Assembly (NCBI GenBank): GCA_903908025.1
Contig: CAIVQM010000262.1
Span: forward strand, 1-6,931
Length of the DNA stretch: 6,931 bases
Origin: an uncultured bacterium
Lineage (GTDB): Bacteria; Actinomycetota; Actinomycetes; S36-B12
Direction: 5' to 3'
Shown here: piece after piece, positions 1 through 5,068 of the stretch
Position numbering within the stretch: position 1 is the first letter of the stretch
How the letters are laid out: the number at the start of each line of letters is the position of its first letter
The notes under the pieces: generated by a model
What the model saw: only the letters and a program-made list of their open reading frames with translations
The model's database searches: none
What the model was told of the DNA's origin: nothing
Program-made: the position numbers and the translations under genes

Positions 1-56
1 GTGTTGCCGTGGTTGTCGACGAAGTCGAGGGTGCTGAGGGAGTCGGGTGAGGGCAT
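1..56 (-). CDS. 5' end of a leftward gene, product unknown (partial)
   Basis: Read leftward from an ATG at 56-54, the frame stays open to the window edge and gives MPSPDSLSTLDFVDNHGN. It uses almost only C-ending codons, as expected for a real gene in this GC-rich DNA. A stop in the same frame at 92-90 means the start must lie close by. GTG at 74 is an alternative start, but the ATG at 56 has a GACAAT hexamer ending 6 nt upstream, the same geometry as the other leaderless starts here. Third-position GC cannot by itself choose the strand, because the opposing frame shares those third positions. The leftward peptide has a more natural composition, and the rightward prenyltransferase gene lies in another frame. 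Eighteen residues are too few to assign a family. The gene is divergent from the prenyltransferase, with about 59 bp between starts. Confidence 0.5.
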   Translation of the reverse strand, partial: MPSPDSLSTLDFVDNHGN

Positions 57-62
57 GACGGC

Positions 63-68
63 ATTGTC
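63..68 (-). promoter_or_regulatory. Putative -10 box for the leftward gene at the edge
   Basis: Read leftward, GACAAT occupies 68-63 and is followed by 6 nt and then the ATG at 56. This spacing would put the transcription start at or next to the A of the start codon, giving a leaderless mRNA. No convincing -35 box is visible. It lies about 35 bp from the opposing prenyltransferase -10, so the two promoters would be divergent and closely packed. Confidence 0.35.
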
Positions 69-102
69 GCCCACATATGCCAGGGCCGCTCATCCATCGG
101 GC

Positions 103-108
103 TACGGT
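103..108 (+). promoter_or_regulatory. Putative -10 box of the prenyltransferase gene
   Basis: TACGGT fits the actinobacterial TANNNT -10 pattern and ends 7 nt before the ATG at 116. That would make the transcript leaderless or nearly so. No clear -35 box or Shine-Dalgarno is seen. The match also supports 116 over the upstream ATG at 77 as the start. Confidence 0.35.
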
Positions 109-115
109 GGCCCGG

Positions 116-913
116 ATGATCCGCTCCTTGGCCCGGTCGTGCCACCCCGGCCCCACGCTCGTGGTGACCTTTGTCGTCTCGGCACTGGCCTGGAGCCTGG
201 GCTGGGTGGGGGTCGGGCTGATCGGGGTCTTCGCCGCCGTCCTCACCGGGCAGCTCTCCGTCGGCTGGAGCAATGATGCATTCGATGCCCGTCTGGACGC
301 GCTGGCAGTCCGCCGGTCCAAGCCGACGGTCGCGGGGACCGTCACCAGTCGAACCCTCTGGTGGGCGGCAGCCCTGGCTGTCACCGCATCCGTGGCGCTC
401 AGCTGGCTGGTGGCCGGCTGGATCGGCGGCAGTTTCCACGTGCTGGGCGTCCTGATGGGCTGGACCTACAACCTTCTCCTGTCACGCACTATCTGGTCAT
501 GGCTGCCGTACCTGATCGCCTTCGGCGCACTGCCGCCCTTCCTCACGTACGGGCTCGACGGCACGGCGCCCCCCGTGTGGCTGGTAGCCGCCTTCGCGAT
601 CATTGGTGTCAGCGCACATCTGGCGAACGCGCTCACCGATATCGAATCCGACACATCCCTTGGCATCGGGGGCGTCGTCGGCCGGCTGGGAGCACGTCGG
701 GCCACGCTGGTCGGCTGGGTGCTGCTGGGGGTGGGGACGGCCATCCTCGCCGGCGTGATGCTGGCGACCTCGCCGCTGATGGCGGCCCTTGTCCTGCTGG
801 GATTCCTGCTGGCGATCCTCTACGCAGTCCGATCGGCATCGCCGTCCGCGATGTTCACCAGCCTGCTGGCCGTGGTCGTCCTCGATGTGGTTCTGGTGCT
901 CCTGCTCGCATGA
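116..913 (+). CDS. UbiA-superfamily membrane prenyltransferase
   Basis: A 265-aa integral membrane protein. UbiA enzymes transfer a polyprenyl chain from a diphosphate donor to an aromatic or lipid acceptor within the membrane, using two Asp-rich Mg-binding motifs. Both are present: NDAFDARLD at residues 53-61 (N53, D54, D57, D61), followed by the family's basic RRSKP stretch (66-70), and the second motif with D175 and D179 in TDIESD. Nearly all the rest is hydrophobic helices, consistent with about eight or nine spans. The ATG at 77 would add 13 residues (MPGPLIHRATVAR) and overlap the opposing gene. The start at 116 gives MIRSLARSCHPGPTL, which resembles the short basic HPGPT-type N-terminus of bacterial homologs, and it has a -10 hexamer 7 nt upstream. 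The acceptor is unknown: menaquinone, haem-type and EboC-like roles are all possible, but no pathway neighbour is in the window. It ends 19 bp from the convergent transporter ATPase gene. Confidence 0.85.
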   Translation: MIRSLARSCHPGPTLVVTFVVSALAWSLGWVGVGLIGVFAAVLTGQLSVGWSNDAFDARLDALAVRRSKPTVAGTVTSRTLWWAAALAVTASVALSWLVAGWIGGSFHVLGVLMGWTYNLLLSRTIWSWLPYLIAFGALPPFLTYGLDGTAPPVWLVAAFAIIGVSAHLANALTDIESDTSLGIGGVVGRLGARRATLVGWVLLGVGTAILAGVMLATSPLMAALVLLGFLLAILYAVRSASPSAMFTSLLAVVVLDVVLVLLLA

Positions 914-932
914 CGATCCGGGAAGCGGTCGT

Positions 933-1709
933 TCAGTCGCGGCCGCCGGTGACGTACTCGCGAGTGCGCTCATCTGCCGGGCTGTCGAAGATCTCAGCAG
1001 TAGGCCCGTATTCAACGAGTTCCCCGTGTCGCGTGTCGTCGTCATGCGCGTGCGCGGCGAAGAACGCTGTGCGGTCCGAGATGCGGGCCGCCTGCCGGAG
1101 GTCGTGCGTCACCAGCACGATCGTGTAGATGGCCGAGAGCTCGCGGGTCAGTTCCTCGATCGTCGCCGTCGCCACGGGGTCCAGCGATGCGGTCGGCTCG
1201 TCCATCAGGATCACCTCCGGCTCAACGGCGAGACACCTCGCGATGACGAGTCGCTGCTGCTGCCCGCCGGAGAGGGGGGTCGCCGGCTTGGTGAGGTCGT
1301 CCGTCACCTCGTCCCACAGTCCCGCGCGCACGAGTGAGCGCTCGACGAGGCCGTCGAGATCGATCGGACTGCCATGCAACCGCGGCCCATAGGCCACGTT
1401 GTCGTACACCGACTTGGGGAAGGGGTTCGGCTTCTGGAACACCATCCCCACGCGTCGACGCAGGTCGACGAGGTCAGTATCGGGGGAGTGAATGTCCGCG
1501 CCATCGAATGTCACGGTGCCCTCGAGCCGCGCCCCGGCCACGAGATCGTTGAGACGGTTCAGGGTGCGGAGCAGCGTCGACTTGCCGCATCCGCTCGGCC
1601 CGATGAGGGAGGTGATCCCACCCCGCGGGATGGTCATGCTGACATCGCGGAGGGCAGTAGTCGTGCCGTAGGACACGCTCACGTGATCGAGGACGAAGAC
1701 GTCGTTCAT
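933..1709 (-). CDS. PstB-like ABC transporter ATPase paired with a FetB-type permease
   Basis: A 258-aa ATP-binding subunit with all ABC motifs intact: Walker A GPSGCGKST (37-45), Q-loop Q92, signature LSGGQQQR (146-153), Walker B VILMDE (166-171) and switch H202. Its subfamily hallmarks are those of phosphate-transporter PstB, for example NRLNDL (51-56), VFQKPNPFPKSVYDNVAYG (90-108) and a C-terminal RTREYVTG. The partner gene, however, encodes a UPF0014/FetB permease, and no pstS, pstC or pstA is nearby. It probably powers that permease. Related pairs include E. coli FetA/FetB (iron export), B. subtilis YjkB/YjkA and plant STAR1/ALS3. Residues 219-228 (AHAHDDDTRH) form a His/Asp-rich stretch where PstB normally has a short loop before GELVEYGP. 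The ATG overlaps the permease stop by 4 bp (ATGA), implying translational coupling. Calling it plain pstB would mislead about the substrate. Confidence 0.88.
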   Translation of the reverse strand: MNDVFVLDHVSVSYGTTTALRDVSMTIPRGGITSLIGPSGCGKSTLLRTLNRLNDLVAGARLEGTVTFDGADIHSPDTDLVDLRRRVGMVFQKPNPFPKSVYDNVAYGPRLHGSPIDLDGLVERSLVRAGLWDEVTDDLTKPATPLSGGQQQRLVIARCLAVEPEVILMDEPTASLDPVATATIEELTRELSAIYTIVLVTHDLRQAARISDRTAFFAAHAHDDDTRHGELVEYGPTAEIFDSPADERTREYVTGGRD

Positions 1710-2470
1710 GCCACCGCCTCGGTGACGGCGATGCTGCGACCGAGGTCAGGCGGCAGCGGGCTGATGAGCCGGGTGGTGACGAGGGCCGTGATGGCCTGCA
1801 CAAGCAGGAGTCCGATGAGAACGAGCAACTGCACCTGGGCGGCGGCGAGGGGGGACGCACCACCGAGGAGCATTCCGACGAAGGCGCCCGGGAGGGTGAC
1901 CAGCCCGGCGCTCTTCGTCTGATCGAGAGTGGGGAAGAGTGACTTCTCAGAGGCGCGCTTGGCGAACTCCCGACCAGCCTGCTGGTAAGTCGCGCCGAGC
2001 GCGACGTACCCCTCGAAGGTGGTCAGCTGGTCGTGCACGTCGTCGCGCAGGCGCACGCCCGCGAGGGACGCCGTCGTCATCGCCCCGCCGATCATCTGCG
2101 CGGCGAAGGGCAGCAGGGTCTGCGCACTGAACTCCAGCGCACCTGTGACGGCGACGATGGTGGTCGTTGCCGCCGCGCCGAGGAAGATCGCGAGCAGTAC
2201 GCCCATCCGGTCGCGATTGTCGCCACCGATGCGACGGTTGGAGGTGTACGCCGCGACGATGAGCATGATTCCGAGGTACAGGAAGGCCCCTTGCGGGTGG
2301 GTGAAGATCCAGGCGATGACCAGCGCGACCACGATGAGCTGGACGAAGGCGCGTGCTGCGGCGATCAGCATCTCGCGCCGGTAGCTCAGGCCGCCGACGG
2401 TCATGACGGCAAACGCCGCTGACAGCAGGAGTGCCAGGGCTATGCCCGTACGCAGGGGATTGACATCCAC
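1706..2470 (-). CDS. fetB: FetB/UPF0014-family ABC transporter permease
   Basis: A 254-aa membrane protein of the UPF0014 family (E. coli FetB/YbbM, B. subtilis YjkA, plant ALS3), about the usual length. Hydrophobic spans fall near residues 6-29, 35-56, 60-75, 88-107, 115-135, 188-210 and 213-235. Family signatures are present: an early ARAFVQL, MIGGAMTTASLAG, the cytoplasmic LGATYQQAGREF coupling region, and the highly conserved DQTKSAGLVTLPGAFVGMLLGG followed by SPLAAAQVQ. FetA/FetB in E. coli is linked to iron export and oxidative-stress resistance; the substrate here is inferred, not shown. The frame runs open upstream to a TTG at 2527, but that would overlap the divergent gene. The GTG at 2470 gives a homolog-like N-terminus and has CACAAT ending 6 nt upstream. 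First gene of a two-gene operon with the ATPase. Confidence 0.85.
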   Translation of the reverse strand: MDVNPLRTGIALALLLSAAFAVMTVGGLSYRREMLIAAARAFVQLIVVALVIAWIFTHPQGAFLYLGIMLIVAAYTSNRRIGGDNRDRMGVLLAIFLGAAATTTIVAVTGALEFSAQTLLPFAAQMIGGAMTTASLAGVRLRDDVHDQLTTFEGYVALGATYQQAGREFAKRASEKSLFPTLDQTKSAGLVTLPGAFVGMLLGGASPLAAAQVQLLVLIGLLLVQAITALVTTRLISPLPPDLGRSIAVTEAVA

Positions 2471-2476
2471 ATGGGC

Positions 2477-2482
2477 ATTGTG
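2477..2482 (-). promoter_or_regulatory. Putative -10 box of the FetB-ATPase operon
   Basis: Read leftward, CACAAT (2482-2477) is followed by 6 nt and the GTG start at 2470, giving a leaderless transcript. No Shine-Dalgarno and no good -35 box. It lies within a 46-bp divergent promoter region shared with the Rv1155-like gene. Confidence 0.4.
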
Positions 2483-2504
2483 TCGCGTGGTGATGCTGGT
2501 GGGG

Positions 2505-2510
2505 GACACT
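2505..2510 (+). promoter_or_regulatory. Putative -10 box of the Rv1155-like gene
   Basis: GACACT ends 6 nt before the ATG at 2517. The only purine run (GGGGG, 2501-2505) overlaps it, so a leaderless start is the simpler reading. The G/T-rich stretch upstream contains no clear -35 box. Confidence 0.4.
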
Positions 2511-2516
2511 GGTGGG

Positions 2517-2945
2517 ATGGAACTCAATGACGCTCTCGCCTACGCTCAGCCCATCAAACGCGGGGTTCTCGCCACCGCGAAGGCCGATGGGCGGCCGCAA
2601 CTGTCGAACATCATGTTCACCATCGCCGAAGACGGCCTGATTCGCATCTCCGTCACCGCCAGCCGTGCGAAGACCGCCAACATGGCGCGCGATCCGCGGG
2701 TCTCACTGCACGTGACTGCGCCGAACTTCTGGTCCTATGTCGTCATCGAGGCCGATGTCACGTTGACCCCGGTTGCGGCGGATCCGTCTGATGCGACGGT
2801 TGACGAGCTGGTCGAGCTCTACCGGCAGATGCAGGGCGAGCATGCGGACTGGGCTGAGTACCGCGCTGCCATGGTCGCCGACCAGCGGCTGGTGGCTCGG
2901 CTCACCCCGACCCGCTGCTACGGGTCCCTGCCTCAGCAGGCTTAG
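2517..2945 (+). CDS. Rv1155-type F420/flavin-dependent PPOX-family oxidoreductase
   Basis: A 142-aa split beta-barrel protein of the pyridoxamine-5'-phosphate-oxidase-like superfamily. It resembles M. tuberculosis Rv1155 (147 aa, a coenzyme F420-binding FDOR-B member) along its whole length. Shared landmarks, by recall of the family: GVLATAKADGRPQLSNIMF near residues 15-33, RAKTANMARDPRVSLHV (50-66), WSYVVIEADVTLTP (71-84), and the helical segment TVDELVELYRQMQGEHADW (95-113) followed by YRAAMVADQRLV. The RAKT and RDPR elements belong to the cofactor phosphate-binding region in this group. The physiological substrate is unknown; such enzymes reduce or oxidise small molecules with F420H2. The open frame extends upstream to 2403, but those codons lie over the divergent permease gene. 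The ATG at 2517 fits homologs and has a -10 hexamer 6 nt upstream. Likely monocistronic, ending at the hairpin at 2980-3013. Confidence 0.85.
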   Translation: MELNDALAYAQPIKRGVLATAKADGRPQLSNIMFTIAEDGLIRISVTASRAKTANMARDPRVSLHVTAPNFWSYVVIEADVTLTPVAADPSDATVDELVELYRQMQGEHADWAEYRAAMVADQRLVARLTPTRCYGSLPQQA

Positions 2946-2979
2946 CGCACCAATCGTGGGCAGCCCAACCCCGGGATAT

Positions 2980-3013
2980 GAGAAGGGCCCAGCCTTTCGG
3001 CTGGGCCCTTCTC
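2980..3013. terminator. Bidirectional intrinsic-type hairpin between convergent genes
   Basis: A 15-bp perfectly paired stem (2980-2994 with 2999-3013) with a 4-nt loop, TTTC rightward and GAAA (a GNRA tetraloop) leftward. It lies 34 bp after the Rv1155-like stop and 14 bp beyond the cold-shock stop. Neither side has a proper U-tract, as is usual for GC-rich actinobacterial terminators. It could stop transcription from both directions or protect both 3' ends. Confidence 0.8.
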
Positions 3014-3027
3014 GGTGCTGAGTCGAA

Positions 3028-3231
<204 letters not shown>

Positions 3232-3241
3232 CTTGAACATT

Positions 3242-3247
3242 CTCCTT
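3242..3247 (-). promoter_or_regulatory. Shine-Dalgarno of the cold-shock gene
   Basis: AAGGAG read leftward, 10 nt before the ATG at 3231 and only 1 nt before the ATG at 3240. It decides in favour of the downstream start. It is the strongest ribosome binding site in the window. Confidence 0.8.
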
Positions 3248-3340
3248 CAAAAGATCGTGGCGGACGGACGCCCATCACGTGGTCAGTAGATTCCTGTGCA
3301 TGGCCACGTTCTGTGGTGCTGGAATCTCCGTCCCACGATG

Positions 3341-3369
3341 AGTGTCTCCTATGAGGGGCGAAACAGCAA
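3341..3369 (-). promoter_or_regulatory. Candidate promoter of the cold-shock gene
   Basis: Read leftward, TTGCTG (3369-3364), 17 nt, then GACACT (3346-3341). The -10 is identical to that of the Rv1155-like gene. Transcription would begin near 3334, leaving about 100 nt of leader before the ATG. Inside the leader, 3277-3282 and 3304-3309 can pair as a weak 6-bp stem. Apart from this promoter and leader, the 202 bp between 3231 and 3434 holds no recognisable gene. Confidence 0.35.
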
Positions 3370-3433
3370 ACGTGGGGTCCCCTTGACCGGATTTCTGCCG
3401 GAATCCCGCCCGGCCGCCCACCCGAGCAGGGAG

Positions 3434-3577
3434 CTAGGAGGAGAGGACGACGACGGTGATCGAGATGGCCGCGAAGAACAGGATGGTCGTGGCGAGCAGG
3501 GCGGCGAAGATCTTGTACCGGCGGTCGTGGACACGCCTGTGCTCGTGCTGGTCGTCGTCGTGTAGTTGCTCGGACAC
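3434..3577 (-). CDS. His/Asp-rich single-span membrane microprotein (47 aa)
   Basis: A short leftward frame starting at GTG 3577 and ending at TAG 3436-3434. The N-terminal half is highly polar, with H6, D7, D8, D9, H11, E12, H13, H17 and D18, followed by RR and YK. A single membrane span follows (about residues 23-45, IFAALLATTILFFAAISITVVVL), and the protein ends SS. Arg/Lys before the span suggests the His-rich tail is cytoplasmic, but this is inference. Codons end almost entirely in C or G. A TACACT -10 box ends exactly 6 nt before the GTG, and a perfect palindrome overlaps that box, so the gene is probably leaderless and repressor-controlled. The His/Asp cluster and CsoR-like operator suggest a role in metal (perhaps copper) binding, sensing or membrane-complex regulation. 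I do not recognise a named family. It lies 35 bp downstream of the co-oriented cytochrome b5 fusion gene. Confidence 0.7.
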   Translation of the reverse strand: MSEQLHDDDQHEHRRVHDRRYKIFAALLATTILFFAAISITVVVLSS

Positions 3578-3583
3578 ACGTCC

Positions 3584-3589
3584 AGTGTA
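3584..3589 (-). promoter_or_regulatory. -10 box of the microprotein gene
   Basis: Read leftward, TACACT (3589-3584) matches TANNNT and is followed by 6 nt and the GTG at 3577. Its first two bases are the outer bases of the palindrome at 3588-3601, so a bound repressor would sit directly on the promoter. No good -35 box is present at 17-18 nt. Confidence 0.55.
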
Positions 3590-3601
3590 CCCCTAGGGGT
3601 A
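3588..3601. promoter_or_regulatory. CsoR-family-like operator palindrome
   Basis: TACCCCTAGGGGTA is a perfect 14-bp palindrome. CsoR-family repressors recognise pseudo-palindromes with G/C tracts flanked by TA, for example the B. subtilis copZA operator (TACCCTACGGGGGTA, by recall). The site lies between the cytochrome b5 fusion stop and the microprotein start, overlapping the latter's -10 by 2 bp. The repressor gene is not in the window. A related 10-of-14 match lies exactly 20 bp away at 3608-3621, spanning the upstream stop codon. Confidence 0.6.
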
Positions 3602-3612
3602 TCCAAATGCCC

Positions 3613-4380
3613 CTAGGAGGCCGTGACGGCGTAGCCCTGCAGCACCCTCGTCGGTACGTCGCGGCCCCCGTGCTGGGCATCGAAGGCCGCCGTGGCATCG
3701 ACTCCGCACATGCCCTCGATCGACCGGCTGCCGCCGGGATGCTGGCGGATCCAGGTCGTCAGGTCGTAGACCCCGTCGCCGACGATGGTCCAGCAGTCGG
3801 CAGGGGTGCTGTGGGCCTGCACCTGGGCCGCCGTGAGGCCCGTCGTTCCTATTGGACCGGTCCGGGTCGCTGCGCTAGCCGGGATACGGCCCTGCCACAC
3901 CGCCTCGGCCCCCGAATGCCCGACCACGATGGTCAGTCCGATGGCGGTCACGGCAAGGACGATCGAGACGATCCCGAGCACCTTTGTCAGTGTCGACGTC
4001 GGCGCTGCCTCGCCCACTCGTGAACCGCGCTGGCGCCAGAACCAGATTGCGGCAACGAGGAGCAGCAGGACGGCGACGATCGGGAGCCGATCGCCCCAGC
4101 TCGCATGCTGCTGGGGAAGCCCGACGCGGGCTGCGAGAGCCTCACCGGACTCCTTGGCAACGAACGCCGCTCCGGCGCCGATGAACAGGCCAGCCAGCAC
4201 GAGCCAGCCGAAGGTGCCACGCGTGCGCGGGACCAGGACGATCACGATAAGTGCGAGGGCAGCCAAGGGGAGCAGCACGACAACGGCGTGGACCACCAGT
4301 GGGTGGACGGGGATGCCCGTGATGAGGTCGAAGGGTCCTTCGGACGGGGTCAGCCCGAGCAGGGGCACGTTGGTCGGCAC
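3613..4380 (-). CDS. DUF2231 membrane domain fused to a cytochrome b5-like haem domain
   Basis: About 255 aa. The N-terminal part is a DUF2231 four-helix domain beginning FDLITGIPVHPLVVHAVVVLLPL (spans near 28-50, 58-75, 99-115 and 134-153) and closing with the typical GHSGAEAVW (154-162). The C-terminal part (about 181-242) is a cytochrome b5 domain: LTAAQVQAHSTPADCW, VYDLTTWIRQHPGG with axial H214 in HPGG, and a second ligand H237 in FDAQHGG 23 residues later, close to normal b5 spacing. The likely role is one-electron transfer at the membrane; partners are unknown. C196 and C225 flank the haem core and could form a disulfide if the domain is extracytoplasmic. The frame is open upstream to 4854, over the opposing gene. 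GTG 4380 is preferred because TTGAGT ends 6 nt upstream and its N-terminus is short. ATG 4443 and GTG 4368 remain possible. Confidence 0.82.
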   Translation of the reverse strand: MPTNVPLLGLTPSEGPFDLITGIPVHPLVVHAVVVLLPLAALALIVIVLVPRTRGTFGWLVLAGLFIGAGAAFVAKESGEALAARVGLPQQHASWGDRLPIVAVLLLLVAAIWFWRQRGSRVGEAAPTSTLTKVLGIVSIVLAVTAIGLTIVVGHSGAEAVWQGRIPASAATRTGPIGTTGLTAAQVQAHSTPADCWTIVGDGVYDLTTWIRQHPGGSRSIEGMCGVDATAAFDAQHGGRDVPTRVLQGYAVTAS

Positions 4381-4386
4381 GGGACT

Positions 4387-4392
4387 ACTCAA
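4387..4392 (-). promoter_or_regulatory. Weak candidate -10 for the DUF2231-b5 gene
   Basis: Read leftward, TTGAGT (4392-4387) ends 6 nt before GTG 4380, the same geometry as the other leaderless genes. It matches the consensus poorly at position 2, so it is only modest support for this start. Confidence 0.2.
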
Positions 4393-4453
4393 GCAGTTGG
4401 ACCGGCACGAACGCGCGCCTGGCCAGTCGGGATCGGTGGACATGGCGGCGTGA

Positions 4454-4459
4454 CACGAT
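4454..4459 (+). promoter_or_regulatory. Putative -10 box of the zinc-ribbon gene
   Basis: CACGAT ends 6 nt before the ATG at 4466. It is flanked by a direct repeat of ATGGCGGC (4442-4449 and 4458-4465). No Shine-Dalgarno at a usable distance and no -35 box are seen. Confidence 0.3.
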
Positions 4460-4465
4460 GGCGGC

Positions 4466-4951
4466 ATGTGGATCGACGAGTCGGATACGACGCAACTGTC
4501 GCAGCGACTGCGCCTGGGTCCGCGCGAGCTTCTTGAGTCGATCGGCGGGCCCTGGCAGGTCTCCGAGCGGATCCCCGAACGGGAGATGGAGCGATCGGGG
4601 ACGCTGTTCGTCGGCCGCGCTGGCCCGTCCGTCGCGATCCTCGTGACCGACGACCCGAATCCGCAGGTGATCGTCGGCGTGGCGGTGGGCGAGTGGCAGG
4701 GGGCCTCGCCCCTGCTGTGGTCCCTCACGGGCGAGACGGGTGTCCTGGCGACGCCGCCACGTGATGCGCGGTCAGCCGAGGTCGATGTCTTTCTCGCCGA
4801 CCTGCGGCAGGCCGTTGACGCAGCCGCCGCCGCCAAGGCGCCCACGTTGGTCATGTGCCGCTACTGCGGTGCACTGGTGGCGCCCGAGTTCGCCGTCGGT
4901 GAGGAACTCTGCCAGGGCTGCGGCACGTCGGTCTTCGGCATCGTCTACTGA
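4466..4951 (+). CDS. Protein of unknown function with C-terminal zinc ribbon
   Basis: 161 aa, soluble, with no signal peptide or membrane span. Residues 1-125 form an alpha/beta domain I do not recognise: LSQRLRLGPRELLESIGGPW (11-30), then short strands around LFVG (47-50), SVAILVTDD (55-63) and VIVGVAVGEW (68-77), then a helix ending in an Ala-rich stretch (VDAAAAAKA, 117-125). The C-terminus holds two CxxC pairs, C131-C134 (CRYC) and C149-C152 (CQGC), 14 residues apart: a classic zinc ribbon that ends the protein at GIVY. Such ribbons usually bind nucleic acid or protein partners. The ATG at 4466 is favoured by the hexamer 6 nt upstream and by the reading frame; the nearby ATG at 4458 is in a different, non-coding frame. 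It is divergent from the cytochrome b5 fusion gene and followed within 17 bp by a long palindrome. Confidence 0.75.
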   Translation: MWIDESDTTQLSQRLRLGPRELLESIGGPWQVSERIPEREMERSGTLFVGRAGPSVAILVTDDPNPQVIVGVAVGEWQGASPLLWSLTGETGVLATPPRDARSAEVDVFLADLRQAVDAAAAAKAPTLVMCRYCGALVAPEFAVGEELCQGCGTSVFGIVY

Positions 4952-4967
4952 CGCGCGGCACGGCTTA

Positions 4968-5038
4968 ACCCCCGCGAGCTTGAGGTTGCGGGCGTTTCAG
5001 GGCCCCCGAAACGCCCGCAACCTCAAGACCGCGGGGGT
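4968..5038. repeat. 71-bp imperfect palindrome (REP/MITE-like or terminator)
   Basis: Arms 4968-4998 and 5008-5038 pair over 31 bp with two adjacent mismatches (4977/5029 and 4978/5028) around a 9-nt loop. The inner 20 bp, from CTTGAGGTTGCGGG through GTTTC, pair without interruption. It starts 17 bp after the zinc-ribbon gene's stop and ends about 19 bp before the SDR -10 box, filling the intergenic space. No U-tract follows. It is much longer than a simple terminator and looks like a dispersed palindromic element, though it could still terminate transcription of the upstream gene. Confidence 0.75.
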
Positions 5039-5056
5039 GCGCGGGAACGGTGCTGG

Positions 5057-5062
5057 CATACT
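5057..5062 (+). promoter_or_regulatory. Putative -10 box of the SDR gene
   Basis: CATACT (4 of 6 to TATAAT) ends 6 nt before the ATG at 5069, giving a leaderless transcript. A -35 at normal spacing would fall in the end of the palindrome (around 5034-5039, GGGGTG) and is not recognisable. Confidence 0.4.
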
Positions 5063-5068
5063 CGAGCG

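Noticed and set aside
1..276. A rightward 91-codon frame starting at the window edge.
   Set aside because: It is Arg/Gly/Pro-rich shadow sequence overlapping the prenyltransferase gene; its high third-position GC is the mirror of the opposite-strand frame.
933..1709. Assignment of the ATPase as part of a phosphate-specific Pst transporter.
   Set aside because: No pstS, pstC, pstA or phoU is adjacent; the only partner, overlapping by 4 bp, is a FetB-type permease.
3283..3336. A 17-codon leader ORF (GTG 3336 to TGA 3283) upstream of the cold-shock gene, preceded by AGGAG.
   Set aside because: Its apparent Shine-Dalgarno overlaps the candidate -10 box of the cold-shock promoter, so it would not be in the mRNA, and the peptide has no distinctive composition.
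3349..3606. A leftward 85-codon frame rich in Ser, Thr and Pro.
   Set aside because: It is an out-of-frame reading of the 47-codon microprotein gene, whose own frame has far better codon use, a clear membrane span and a promoter.
4442..4465. Direct repeat of ATGGCGGC flanking the zinc-ribbon gene's -10.
   Set aside because: Only 8 bp and GC-rich; easily expected by chance, so not reported as an operator.
4381..4854. The N-terminal extension of the DUF2231-b5 frame, which would give a 413-aa protein.
   Set aside because: It lies opposite the zinc-ribbon gene, has Ser/Arg/Pro-rich shadow composition and corresponds to no part of the DUF2231 family.
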